Origin: Pseudonocardiales bacterium
GTDB taxonomy: Bacteria > Actinomycetota > Actinomycetes > Mycobacteriales > Pseudonocardiaceae
Assembly: GCA_023252195.1 (NCBI GenBank)
Contig: JAHEXI010000002.1
Coordinates: 62,001 to 126,000, forward strand
DNA: 64,000 nt
Direction of reading: 5' to 3'
The notes under the pieces are model-generated. The model did no database searches, was not told the origin of the DNA, and saw only the letters and a program-made list of their open reading frames with translations. A program made the translations under genes and the position numbers. Positions 46,957-55,436 of the stretch are shown piece by piece (the stretch's first letter is position 1; each line of letters begins with the position of its first letter).

Positions 46957-46978
46957 GCGGTGGCCGTAGGCTGCCGCC

Positions 46979-47743
46979 ATGAACGGGGCGGATGAGGAGC
47001 ATCCCCGGGAGAAGCAGCGCGGACCGGTGGTGCTGCGGCGCGACCGCCGTCATGAGGCGACCACCACTGATCAGCGGCTGCTCGACTCGCGCGGTCCCAG
47101 CGCCTGGGTGCACACCGACCCGTGGCGGGTGCTGCGCATCCAGGCCGAGTTCGTCGAGGGCTTTGGCGCGCTCGCCGAGCTGCCCCGTGCGGTGACTGTC
47201 TTCGGTTCGGCGCGCACCGACCGCGACCACCCCGAGTACGCCACCGGTCGCGCGCTGGGCGCCGCGCTCGCCGACGCCGGCTTCGCGGTGATCACCGGAG
47301 GTGGTCCCGGCACCATGGAGGCGGTCAACCGCGGGGCGTCCGAGGTCGGCGGACTCTCGGTGGGACTGGGCATCGAGCTGCCCTTCGAACAGGGGCTCAA
47401 TCCCTGGGTAGATCTCGGAATCAACTTCCGTTACTTCTTCACCCGCAAGACCATGTTCATCAAGTACGCCCAAGCCTTCGTCTGCCTGCCCGGCGGGTTC
47501 GGCACTTTGGACGAGCTGTTCGAGGCCCTCACCTTGGTGCAGAACATGAAGGTCACCAAGTTCCCCGTCGTCCTGTTAGGTCGGGCCTACTGGGGAGGGC
47601 TGTACTCGTGGCTGGCGGACACAGTGGCGGCGCAGGGCAAGCTCCGGGAGGCCGAGCTCGCTCTGTTGCACATCACTGACGACGTCGACGACGTGGTCCG
47701 GCTGGTCGGGGAGTCCTATAAGGCCTGGGAGGACGCCCATTGA
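46979..47743 (+). CDS. LOG-family protein (TIGR00730), cytokinin-type nucleoside phosphoribohydrolase
   Basis: 254 residues. The family motifs are ITGGGPGTMEAVNRGASEVG near residue 108 and CLPGGFGTLDELFEALTLVQ near residue 168 (the PGGxGTxxE active-site motif). RAVTVFGSARTDRDHPEY opens the Rossmann fold; KTMFIKYAQAF precedes the motif. Members hydrolyse nucleotide 5'-monophosphates such as cytokinin ribotides, and many are still misnamed lysine decarboxylases. The bacterial substrate here is uncertain. Same place as Rv1205, between dapE and gpgS, although folP2 and fadD6 are not present here. Confidence 0.9.
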   Translation: MNGADEEHPREKQRGPVVLRRDRRHEATTTDQRLLDSRGPSAWVHTDPWRVLRIQAEFVEGFGALAELPRAVTVFGSARTDRDHPEYATGRALGAALADAGFAVITGGGPGTMEAVNRGASEVGGLSVGLGIELPFEQGLNPWVDLGINFRYFFTRKTMFIKYAQAFVCLPGGFGTLDELFEALTLVQNMKVTKFPVVLLGRAYWGGLYSWLADTVAAQGKLREAELALLHITDDVDDVVRLVGESYKAWEDAH

Positions 47744-47798
47744 CGGCGCACGACATGGGGACACGCGAAGCGCGCAACGAGCTAAGGGAACTTATCGT

Positions 47799-48746
47799 AT
47801 GCTCTCGCAGACCCGGCGGTGGTTCAGCGAAGCCACCGTGCAAAGCGTGCCCTGGACCGTCGCGCAGCTTGTCGCGGCCAAGCGGGGCCGCACCGTCAGC
47901 GTGGTGTTGCCTGCGCTGAACGAACAGGCAACGGTCGGTGCAGTGGTCAGCGAGCTGCGACCGCTGGTCGGCGGTTTGGTCGACGAGCTCGTGGTGATGG
48001 ACTCGGGTTGCACGGACCGGACTGCCGAAGTGGCTCGCGAGGCCGGCGCTCGGGTGGTGCATCGCACCGATGTGCTGCCCGAGCTGGAGCCGTGGCCCGG
48101 CAAAGGGGAGGTGCTGTGGCGCTCGCTGGCGGCGACCTCGGGCGATGTGCTGGTCTTCATCGACTCCGACCTGATCGACTTCGATTCCGGGTTCGTGCCG
48201 GCGCTGCTTGGGCCATTGCTGATGCCCCGTCGGCCGGGACACCGGGTCGAAATGGTCAAGGGTTTCTACCGGCGTCCGCTGCGGATCGAAAGCGTCGAAG
48301 CGGGTACCGGCGGCGGACGGGTCACCGAGCTGCTGGCCCGGCCGCTGCTCAATGCGCTGCGCCCCGAGCTGGCTGGAGTGGTGCAACCACTGGGCGGGGA
48401 GTACGCGGCGAGTCGCGCGTTGCTGGAGTCGGTGTCCTTCGCCGCCGGCTACGGCGTGGAGATCGGGCTGTTACTCGACACACATACCCACCACGGCCTC
48501 AACGGCCTGGCGCAGGTGAACCTCGGAGTGCGCAAACATCGCAACCGCTCGTTGCTAGAGCTCGGCGTGATGTCCCGGCAGATCCTCGGCGCTGCGCTGC
48601 CCCGGTGCGGAGTGGCCGAGGTACCGGGGTCTCGCGGCATCAACCAGTTCGTCCAGCTCGGTGCCCGCTTCATACCGACCGAGAACGGGGTGCTGGTGGC
48701 TGAGCGGCCGCCGATGCGCGACGTCCTCGCCGCCCGCTCCGCTTGA
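47799..48746 (+). CDS. gpgS: Glucosyl-3-phosphoglycerate synthase GpgS
   Basis: 315 residues, GT81 family. VSVVLPALNEQATVGAVVSE begins the nucleotide-sugar site; LVVMDSGCTDRTAEVAREAG follows; VLVFIDSDLIDFDSGF contains the DxD metal motif near residue 125; GFYRRPLRIESVEAGTGGGR and QPLGGEYAASRALLESVSF are family blocks, and THTHHGLNGLAQVNLG carries the late metal His. Makes glucosyl-phosphoglycerate from UDP-glucose, the first step of methylglucose lipopolysaccharides in mycobacteria and of glucosylglycerate in relatives. Upstream of the DivIVA-like gene. Confidence 0.93.
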   Translation: MLSQTRRWFSEATVQSVPWTVAQLVAAKRGRTVSVVLPALNEQATVGAVVSELRPLVGGLVDELVVMDSGCTDRTAEVAREAGARVVHRTDVLPELEPWPGKGEVLWRSLAATSGDVLVFIDSDLIDFDSGFVPALLGPLLMPRRPGHRVEMVKGFYRRPLRIESVEAGTGGGRVTELLARPLLNALRPELAGVVQPLGGEYAASRALLESVSFAAGYGVEIGLLLDTHTHHGLNGLAQVNLGVRKHRNRSLLELGVMSRQILGAALPRCGVAEVPGSRGINQFVQLGARFIPTENGVLVAERPPMRDVLAARSA

Positions 48747-48776
48747 ACAGCGGCCAACGTGCCACGATCTCCGAAC

Positions 48777-49067
48777 GTGGGCACGGTCCTGATCTACCTC
48801 ATCATTGCGGCGGTGGTGGCCGCAGTGGTGTTTTTGATCGCCTCGCTGGTGTTCGGCCGCGGCGAGGAGCTGACCGCGCTGCCGCCCGACGCTACCCCGA
48901 CCTGGCTGCCGGCCGGACCGATTGGCGGCGACGACGTGCGCGCCATCCGGTTTTCCCTGGTGTTGCGGGGGTACCGGATGTCGGAGGTGGACTGGGCGCT
49001 ACGGCGGACCGCGGCCGAGCTCGACGCGCTGCGCGCCCGGGTGGCCGAGCTCGAGGCCCGGCAGTGA
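48777..49067 (+). CDS. DivIVA-domain membrane protein (Rv1209-like)
   Basis: 96 residues from GTG 48777 (or 48759). One membrane helix, VLIYLIIAAVVAAVVFLIAS, then a short linker and a DivIVA-type segment DVRAIRFSLVLRGYRMSEVDWALRR leading into a coiled coil that ends AELDALRARVAELEARQ. Such proteins bind curved membranes or the growing pole. The order gpgS, this gene, tagI is conserved in mycobacteria. Its stop overlaps the tagI start (GTGA at 49064-49067). Confidence 0.85.
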   Translation: MGTVLIYLIIAAVVAAVVFLIASLVFGRGEELTALPPDATPTWLPAGPIGGDDVRAIRFSLVLRGYRMSEVDWALRRTAAELDALRARVAELEARQ

Positions 49068-49639
49068 ACCCAGTGCCAGGAACCGATGGTCGGATGCGCT
49101 GCCCGTGGGCGATTTCGGCGCCCGACTACTGCGTCTACCACGACGAAGAGTGGGCAGTACCGGTACACGGCGAGGCGGCTTTGTTCGAGCGGCTGAGCTT
49201 GGAGGCGTTCCAGGCGGGTCTGTCCTGGCTGACGATCCTGCGCAAGCGCGACGCCTTCCGGCGCGTCTTCGCCGGCTTCCACCCCGCTACGGTCGCTGCG
49301 TTCACCGCCGACGACGTGACGCGCCTGCTCGCCGACGCAGCCATCGTCCGTAACCGAACCAAGATCGAGGCGACGGTGCGCAATGCCCGTGCGGTCACCG
49401 AGCTGGGCGAGGATTTGGACGCCCTGCTGTGGTCCTTCGCGCCCGACCACGCCCGGCGCCCCGCGCCGCGCACCGTGGCCGACGTGCCGGCCCGGACCCG
49501 GGAATCCGAGGCGATGGCCAGCACCCTGCGGCGCCGCGGTTTCACCTTCGTCGGTCCCGTCACCTGCCATGCGCTCATGCAGGCCACCGGGATGGTCGAT
49601 GACCACCTAGCCGGCTGCTTTCGCCGCACGGCCAGGTGA
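49064..49639 (+). CDS. tagI: DNA-3-methyladenine glycosylase I
   Basis: 191 residues from GTG 49064. The zinc-binding and catalytic frame is complete: MRCPWAI and YCVYHDEEWAVPVHGEAALF at the start, FQAGLSWLTILRKRDAFRR with the substrate-binding segment, and CHALMQATGMVDDHLAGC at the end, which carries the last His and Cys zinc ligands. Excises 3-methyladenine from alkylated DNA. Coupled to the DivIVA-like gene by GTGA. Length is normal for the family. Position equals Rv1210 in mycobacteria. Confidence 0.95.
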   Translation: MNPVPGTDGRMRCPWAISAPDYCVYHDEEWAVPVHGEAALFERLSLEAFQAGLSWLTILRKRDAFRRVFAGFHPATVAAFTADDVTRLLADAAIVRNRTKIEATVRNARAVTELGEDLDALLWSFAPDHARRPAPRTVADVPARTRESEAMASTLRRRGFTFVGPVTCHALMQATGMVDDHLAGCFRRTAR

Positions 49640-49803
49640 GCTCCGGCGGTGGTGAACCGGCGGTCCCAAGTGGACAGTGTGAAGGGTTGCGGTGCGAGAT
49701 GATCGGTTGCTTTCCGGCCGTCAGAGCCGATAGGGGAGAATGCAGGGGGTCACCGGTGTCGCGTGGCCAGCTGCGGTGACGAAATGTACGGAGGGAGCAC
49801 GCT

Positions 49804-49971
49804 ATGGCGGCCATGAAGCCCCGGACCGGCGACGGTCCCCTCGAGGTGACTAAGGAGGGGCGGGGCATCGTGATGCGCGTCCCACTCGAGGGCGGCGGGC
49901 GACTCGTCGTCGAGTTGTCCAAGGACGAGGCTGGCGAACTTGCCGAGGAACTGCGGGCAGTCGTGGAGTGA
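49804..49971 (+). CDS. DUF3117 small protein
   Basis: 55 residues: AMKPRTGDGPLEVTKEGRGI, then MRVPLEGGGRLVVELSKDEA and a short helix. ATG 49804 with GGAGGG nine bases upstream. DUF3117 proteins are small, strongly conserved in actinobacteria and without known function; here in the same place as Rv1211, after tagI. The GTG of the aminopeptidase frame overlaps its stop, but the aminopeptidase probably starts later. The 164 bp before it hold only its leader. Confidence 0.9.
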   Translation: MAAMKPRTGDGPLEVTKEGRGIVMRVPLEGGGRLVVELSKDEAGELAEELRAVVE

Positions 49972-50054
49972 CCGCCAGGCGCACTACGTCCGACGTTCTG
50001 TGGCCTCGGCTGACGCCACGGCGCGCCGAGGCCTCGCCACGAACTGGGTCGGAG

Positions 50055-51572
50055 ATGCCCGTGCACGCGATACCCGATATCCCGACTCCGCTGGTGGAGG
50101 TCCGGGTACAGGCGCGGCGCGACCCGGGCGTTCCTGATGCCGTGCTGGTCGGCCAGCCGTCCTCCCCGGCGACTGGGCAATTGATCTTAGGTCCTGGTGC
50201 CGACGAGCTGGGCGTGGACGAGCAATGGCTAGTCCGGTACCGGGTGACCGCTACCGCGGGCTCGGCGCAGGTCGTGCCATTGGCCACCGGACGACTCGCT
50301 CACGGCTGGCTCGTCGGCACTGGACAGGGCAGCGCGGCGCACTGGCGGGCAGCCGGTGCAGCCCTGGCGCGGGCCGGCTTGGAACGGGCGAACAGTGGTG
50401 TCGTGCAAGTGCACCTGCCGCCCGGCACGACAGCGGCCCAGGCGGCGTCCCTGGTCCTGGGGTGCGTCGTGGGCTCGCACCGCTACCGCGTCACCAGCTC
50501 GGCCGGCGAGGACCTTCCACCGATGTCCACTGTGGCGCTCATCGCACCGCCCGGCGACGGGGCAGGGCCGGTTGCCAAGGCCGTCGCCAGGGCGCAGGTC
50601 CTCGGTCGGGCTACCGGACTGGCCCGGGACCTCGCCAACACCCCGAGCGGCGACAAGGACCCTGCGTGGCTTGCCGGCACCGCTGCCCGATTGGCTAACA
50701 GCGTGCCCGGTCTGCGGGCCACCGTGCGCGACGAGCGCTGGTTGGCCGAGCACGGCTTCGGGGGAGTGCTGGCGGTCGGTGGTGGTTCGGCCCGGCCCCC
50801 GCGGTTGCTCGAGCTGGCCTGGGATCCGCCCGGCGGCAGCCCAGCAGCGGAACACCTGGTGTTGGTCGGCAAGGGCATCACCTTCGACACCGGCGGAATC
50901 TCGATCAAGCCGGCCGAGAACATGCATCTGATGCGCACGGACATGTCCGGGGGAGCGGCGGTGATCGCCACGCTGCTGGCCGTCGGGCAGCTGAGGCTAC
51001 CGCTGCGGGTGACGGGCCTGGTGCCCTGCGCGGAAAACCACGTGTCCGGGGCGGCGTACCGGCCGGGTGACGTGGTGCGGCAGGTGAACGGCACCACCAC
51101 CGAGGTGACCAACACTGACGCAGAGGGTCGGCTCGTGCTCGCCGATGCGCTGGCTCACGCAGTGCGCACCCTCAAGCCCACCACGCTGGTCGATGTCGCG
51201 ACGCTGACTGGGGCGATGAAGGTGTCGCTGGGTTTGCGCACCGGGGGTCTGTTCGCGACCGATCGCGAGCTCGCCGAGCGCATCCAGGCCGCCGGCGAGG
51301 CTGCCGGCGAACTCTGGTGGCAGATGCCGCTGATCGACGATCACGCCGAGGGGCTGCGCTCCGATATCGCTGATCTGCGGCAGTGCCCGCCAGGACCTGG
51401 TGGCGTCACGGCGGCGATGTTCTTGCGGGAGTTCACTGGCGGGCTGCCCTGGGCCCATCTGGACATCGCAGGTCCGGCACGCGCCGAAGACAGCTACGAC
51501 GAGGTCAACGCGGGCGGCACTGGATTCGCTACTCGGACCCTGATCGAATTGGCCTGCTCATTGACCAGCTAG
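50055..51572 (+). CDS. Leucyl aminopeptidase (M17 family)
   Basis: 505 residues from ATG 50055; GTG 49968, overlapping the previous stop, would add 29 residues of low-complexity sequence. The metal sites are in LVGKGITFDTGGISIKPAEN (Lys and Asp) and HLMRTDMSGGAAV, with NTDAEGRLVLADALAHA carrying Asp, Glu and the catalytic Arg. LARDLANTPSGDKDPAWLAG is the domain-linker block. Hexameric two-metal cytoplasmic enzyme that removes N-terminal residues from peptides; it would process peptides from the two importers. Normal length. Not part of the mycobacterial order at this place. Confidence 0.9.
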   Translation: MPVHAIPDIPTPLVEVRVQARRDPGVPDAVLVGQPSSPATGQLILGPGADELGVDEQWLVRYRVTATAGSAQVVPLATGRLAHGWLVGTGQGSAAHWRAAGAALARAGLERANSGVVQVHLPPGTTAAQAASLVLGCVVGSHRYRVTSSAGEDLPPMSTVALIAPPGDGAGPVAKAVARAQVLGRATGLARDLANTPSGDKDPAWLAGTAARLANSVPGLRATVRDERWLAEHGFGGVLAVGGGSARPPRLLELAWDPPGGSPAAEHLVLVGKGITFDTGGISIKPAENMHLMRTDMSGGAAVIATLLAVGQLRLPLRVTGLVPCAENHVSGAAYRPGDVVRQVNGTTTEVTNTDAEGRLVLADALAHAVRTLKPTTLVDVATLTGAMKVSLGLRTGGLFATDRELAERIQAAGEAAGELWWQMPLIDDHAEGLRSDIADLRQCPPGPGGVTAAMFLREFTGGLPWAHLDIAGPARAEDSYDEVNAGGTGFATRTLIELACSLTS

Positions 51573-51583
51573 GCTCCCCGCCG

Positions 51584-52531
51584 ATGGCCACTCCACCAGC
51601 CGGGACCGGTCGGGTCGTGATCACGGGGGGCACCGGCTTCGTCGGTCGTGCCGCCGTCGCCGCTTTTGCCTGCCGGGGTAAGCCGGTCACCGTGGTCGAT
51701 CGCGATGCGTACCCCGACTCGGCGGTCCGCAGCGTCGTCGGTGACCTCACCGATCCAGGGTTGATCGCCGAGGCGTTGGACGGCGGCGATGTGGCCGGTG
51801 TGGTGCACCTGGCCGCCATCACCTCGGTGCTGCGTTCGGTGGACCATCCGGTGGCCGTGTATCAGGCGAACGTGGCGGTGACCCAGGATCTGCTCGAATG
51901 CTGCCGGCAGGCCGGCGTCGAGCGGTTCATCATGGCGTCGACCAACGCGGTGGTCGGTGACGTCGGCTACGCCACGATGCACGAGGGGGCGCCGCTGGCC
52001 CCGCTGACTCCCTACGGCGCTACCAAGGCGGCGGCCGAGATGCTGTTGTGCGGCTACGCGGGCGCCTACCGAATGGCTACCTGCGCGCTGCGCTTCACCA
52101 ACATCTACGGTCCCGGGATGGAACACAAGGACAGCTTCGTGCCGCGAATGATGCGCGCCGCGCTGTCCGGCCGGGGGGTGCAGATCTATGGCGACGGGCT
52201 ACAACGGCGCGATTTCGTGCACGTTGACGATGTCGTGACCGCGGTGCAATCGGCCTGGGACCGGCGCTTCACCGGCACCGCGATCGTGGGCTCCGGTGAG
52301 TCGGTGACTGTGCTGGAGCTTCTCGATGTGGTGCGTACGGTAACCGGCAGCTCGCTACCCGCCGAGCACGTCGCGGCCAAGCCTGGCGAGATGCCCGCGG
52401 TGATCGTCGACATCAGTCGAGCGCGCGAGCAGTTGGGCTACCGGCCGTCGGTGTCGCTGGTCGACGGGCTGACCACGGTGTGGAACGACTTCATCGCCGC
52501 CGCAGCCACGGCAGGCGGACCGCAGCGGTGA
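51584..52531 (+). CDS. NAD-dependent epimerase/dehydratase (extended SDR)
   Basis: 315 residues from ATG 51584. NAD motif VVITGGTGFVGRAAVAAF at residues 10-27; GVVHLAAITSVLRSVDHPV is the cofactor-side block; MASTNAVVGDVGY holds the catalytic Ser/Thr; PLTPYGATKAAAEMLL holds the YxxxK pair. RRDFVHVDDVVTAVQSAWDR is typical for nucleotide-sugar epimerases. Likely makes or interconverts a UDP-sugar used by the glycosyltransferase, whose GTG overlaps its stop (52528-52531). Exact substrate unknown. Confidence 0.9.
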   Translation: MATPPAGTGRVVITGGTGFVGRAAVAAFACRGKPVTVVDRDAYPDSAVRSVVGDLTDPGLIAEALDGGDVAGVVHLAAITSVLRSVDHPVAVYQANVAVTQDLLECCRQAGVERFIMASTNAVVGDVGYATMHEGAPLAPLTPYGATKAAAEMLLCGYAGAYRMATCALRFTNIYGPGMEHKDSFVPRMMRAALSGRGVQIYGDGLQRRDFVHVDDVVTAVQSAWDRRFTGTAIVGSGESVTVLELLDVVRTVTGSSLPAEHVAAKPGEMPAVIVDISRAREQLGYRPSVSLVDGLTTVWNDFIAAAATAGGPQR

Positions 52532-54861
52532 CCGGACTGCTAGCCCGACCGGAGACCGGCGCCTCAGACTCTGGTGCCCTCATGGTGGCCTCCCGGATGC
52601 CGCGGTGGCTGCGCCTGCACTGGATGCTGCTGGTGGTACTGGTGATCGGTGCTGGCTTACGCGTGCTCACCGTACTGGCGTACCAGCCCGCGATCCTATA
52701 CATCGACTCATTCGGCTACCTGGACAACCTCCACGACCTACGTCCCGACATGCTGCGTCCGATCGGCTACGACCTCATCTTGAAGCTCCTGCTGCCGTTG
52801 GGCGGCCTGCGTGCGGTCGCCGTGATGCAGCATCTGCTCGGGCTGGGCATCGCGGTGATGATCTACCAGTTGTTGCTGCGGCACGGGGCCCGGCGCTGGC
52901 TGGCTGCGCTGGCGACGGTCCCGGTGCTGCTCGACGCCTACCAGGTGCAGATCGAGCACAACATCATGCCCGACGTCTGGTTCCAGGCGCTGCTCGTGGT
53001 GCTGATCTGGGTGCTGACCTCGCGCGGGTTACCCAGGCCGTGGCACGCTGCCAGCGCGGGTGTGCTGATCGGCCTCGCGGTCATCGTCCGGCTGGTCGGA
53101 ATCACCATGCTGGTTCCGGCGGTGGCCTACCTGATCGTCGCCGGGTCACTGTGGGCCAGCCGGACCGGCTGGCGTCAGATCGGCTTGCGGGCCGCCGCGA
53201 TGGCCGCCGGTTTCGCCATCCTGCTCACCGGTTACGCCGGTTACTACCGGATCGCCACCGGTGTCTGGGGCATCAGCGGAGCCAGCGACGGTGTGCTCTA
53301 CGGCCGCGCCGCGGTCATCGCCGACTGCGAGCAATTCTCCCCTGGGACTCCGGAACGCGCCGTGTGCCCGGTGGAGCCCCCCGATCACCGCTTCGGTGTC
53401 GACTACTACGTACACAATCCCGCGTCGCCGGCGATGACCGTCGCATTGCCTCCTGGCGAGTCGATGGACGCGACCCAGGCCTCCTTCGCCCGCACGGTGT
53501 TCGCCAACCAGCCACTCGATCTCACCGAGGCGATCCTGACGGACTTCGTGAAGGGTTTCCGCCCGGTTCGCGTCGACGACGTCAACGACGTACCGGTGGA
53601 GCGGTGGTTCTTCCAGACGTCGTACCCATATTTCGGGATGCAGGACAGAGTCGACGCCCGGGCGTCCCAGTTCGGCGGCGTGGCGATCGGCGTCAACCAC
53701 CCGCTGGCTGCGCTGCTCCGGGGTTACCAGCTCACCGTCGGGTACACCCCGGGCCCGTTACTCGCGCTGGGACTGCTGGCCGGGCTGCTCGGCGGATTCG
53801 GGATCGGCAACGCCCGCCGGTCGGGGATTCGCGCTGCCAGTCTGCTGGTATCCGGCCTCGGCGTCACAGTGCTGATGACCGCAGCGGCGTTCGAGTTCTC
53901 CTGGCGCTACCAGCTGCCCGGATTGGTGTTGCTGCCGATCGCGGGGGCGTTGGGCGTCACCGCCTTCACCGGCCCGCTGCGCAGGCCGGGCCCACGGCGC
54001 AAGCTCAATCCGCCGATGCAGCCGTACCCCGATGCGATGGATTCCGCGATGGTGCGCGAGTTCGCCAGGACCGAAAGCGACGTGACTTTCGCCCCGGTGG
54101 TGGTGGTCATCGCTGCCTACAACGAGGAGCGCTGTATCGGCGCGGTGCTCGCGGCCGTTCCTCCCATGAGCTGCGGTGTGCCGGTGGACACCCTGGTGAT
54201 CGTCGACGGGTGCACCGACGGCACCGCTGAGGTAGCCCGCCGGCACGGCGCCCGAGTCTGCGAGCTCTCGAGCAACCGGGGCCAGGGCGCATCGCTGCGG
54301 CTCGGTTACGCGCTGGCCCGGCACGGTGGCGCACGATACGTCGTCACCACCGACGCTGACGGTCAGTACGACATGGCCGAGCTGCCGCTGCTGCTGCAGC
54401 CGTTGATCGACGACGAGGCCGATTTCGTCACCGGCTCGCGGGCCCTGGGCCGGCGGGAGACCTCCGATCCGGTGCGGCACCTCGGCGTGGGTGTGTTCGC
54501 GGCGCTGGCCAGCGTGCTGACCCGGCAGCGGCTCACTGACACATCCTTCGGCTTTCGCGCCATGAGAGCTGAGGTCACCGCGGTCGTCACGCTGGTCCAG
54601 GCTCAGTACCAGGCTTCCGAGCTACTGCTCGGGGTCATCTCGCACGGCTACCGGGTGCTGGAGCAGCCCATGACGATGCTGGGCCGCACCGCGGGAAAGA
54701 CGAAAAAAGGCAACAACCTGGTCTACGGCATGCGCTATGCCCGGGTGCTGGTCGGCACCTGGTCTCGAGAGTCTCGGGCCCGGCGCCGCCGTGCAGCGTC
54801 GTCAGAACCGAACACCAACCGATCCAGCAAGGCGAACTTGAGCACGAAGAGCGGCAGATAG
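52528..54861 (+). CDS. Membrane glycosyltransferase-like protein fused to a GT2 transferase
   Basis: 777 residues. Residues 1 to about 490 are a polytopic domain (about ten helices, from LHWMLLVVLVIGAGLRVLTV) with an early luminal acidic site IDSFGYLDNLHD, like GT-C/ArnT-type enzymes using lipid-linked sugars. Residues about 525-745 are a GT2 domain: VVVVIAAYNEERCIGAVLAA, VIVDGCTDGTAEVARRHGA, YVVTTDADGQYDMAE (the DxD motif) and FVTGSRALGRRE. The GT2 part resembles polyprenyl-phosphate sugar synthases, so one chain could both make the lipid donor and use it. Basic C-terminal tail. Its 3' end overlaps GtrA on the other strand. Confidence 0.8.
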   Translation: MTGLLARPETGASDSGALMVASRMPRWLRLHWMLLVVLVIGAGLRVLTVLAYQPAILYIDSFGYLDNLHDLRPDMLRPIGYDLILKLLLPLGGLRAVAVMQHLLGLGIAVMIYQLLLRHGARRWLAALATVPVLLDAYQVQIEHNIMPDVWFQALLVVLIWVLTSRGLPRPWHAASAGVLIGLAVIVRLVGITMLVPAVAYLIVAGSLWASRTGWRQIGLRAAAMAAGFAILLTGYAGYYRIATGVWGISGASDGVLYGRAAVIADCEQFSPGTPERAVCPVEPPDHRFGVDYYVHNPASPAMTVALPPGESMDATQASFARTVFANQPLDLTEAILTDFVKGFRPVRVDDVNDVPVERWFFQTSYPYFGMQDRVDARASQFGGVAIGVNHPLAALLRGYQLTVGYTPGPLLALGLLAGLLGGFGIGNARRSGIRAASLLVSGLGVTVLMTAAAFEFSWRYQLPGLVLLPIAGALGVTAFTGPLRRPGPRRKLNPPMQPYPDAMDSAMVREFARTESDVTFAPVVVVIAAYNEERCIGAVLAAVPPMSCGVPVDTLVIVDGCTDGTAEVARRHGARVCELSSNRGQGASLRLGYALARHGGARYVVTTDADGQYDMAELPLLLQPLIDDEADFVTGSRALGRRETSDPVRHLGVGVFAALASVLTRQRLTDTSFGFRAMRAEVTAVVTLVQAQYQASELLLGVISHGYRVLEQPMTMLGRTAGKTKKGNNLVYGMRYARVLVGTWSRESRARRRRAASSEPNTNRSSKANLSTKSGR

Positions 54862-55223
54862 CTAAGGCCGTAGACGATCGCGATGACGGCGGTATGCACC
54901 ACGTGATCTTGCAGGACGTGTCCGGCCAGGCGATCAACGCCGGTGGTGAGGCCGGTTGCCACCAGGCCGCTGAAAGTGATCACCGCGAGGTAGGGCAACA
55001 ATTCGCGGCGCATCTCCACTGGGCCGGAGCGTCGCCACGTCCAGAACCGGTGGATGACGAAGTTGGGTATCGCCCCGGCTACGAAGGCCGCCGCCCCGGA
55101 TGCTGCGGCGCCGGCCTGGACAACCCCGAACAGCAACACGAACGTCAACTGGCTGCATGCCGTCGAAACAACCGTCCCCGCAGCAAACCGGGTGAACACC
55201 CGCACCACTCGAGCCTGCCCCAT
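54735..55223 (-). CDS. GtrA-family membrane protein
   Basis: 162 residues from ATG 55223. Four helices: FAAGTVVSTACSQLTFVLLF, AAASGAAAFVAGAIPNFVIH, LAVITFSGLVATGLTTGV and TAVIAIVYGLSYLPLFVLKF. NFVIHRFWTWRR is the conserved GtrA motif between helices 2 and 3. GtrA proteins are thought to flip polyprenyl-phosphate sugars and usually sit beside a GT2 synthase, here the fusion gene. The gene is convergent with it, and the two 3' ends overlap by 127 bp, which is unusual. The charged tail after DRLVFGSDD lies in the overlap. Confidence 0.88.
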   Translation of the reverse strand: MGQARVVRVFTRFAAGTVVSTACSQLTFVLLFGVVQAGAAASGAAAFVAGAIPNFVIHRFWTWRRSGPVEMRRELLPYLAVITFSGLVATGLTTGVDRLAGHVLQDHVVHTAVIAIVYGLSYLPLFVLKFALLDRLVFGSDDAARRRRARDSRDQVPTSTRA

Positions 55224-55255
55224 CCGCCGAAGCACCCCATCATCTTCGCGCCACC

Positions 55256-55320
55256 CCCGATATGGGGACATATCGGGGGCTATTACGACCCCAATAACCC
55301 CGATATGTCCCCATATCGGG
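55256..55320. repeat. Palindromic element C, copy 1
   Basis: A perfect 23-bp inverted repeat (55256-55278 and 55298-55320) with the core GGGGACATATCGGGG and a 19-base loop. A very similar copy with a similar loop lies at 56340-56401, on the other side of the DUF559 gene. This copy sits 33 bp upstream of the GtrA start. Confidence 0.85.
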
Positions 55321-55436
55321 CGGGCGGGTGTCAAGGGGGATATCGAGTGGGTGTGGGTGGGGCGCGGTGGAGATAGGCCGGCCTTTTTAAGGGGACCCGG
55401 TTGGACAGGGTTGGCTTTCCGGGACAGGTTTGCCCG

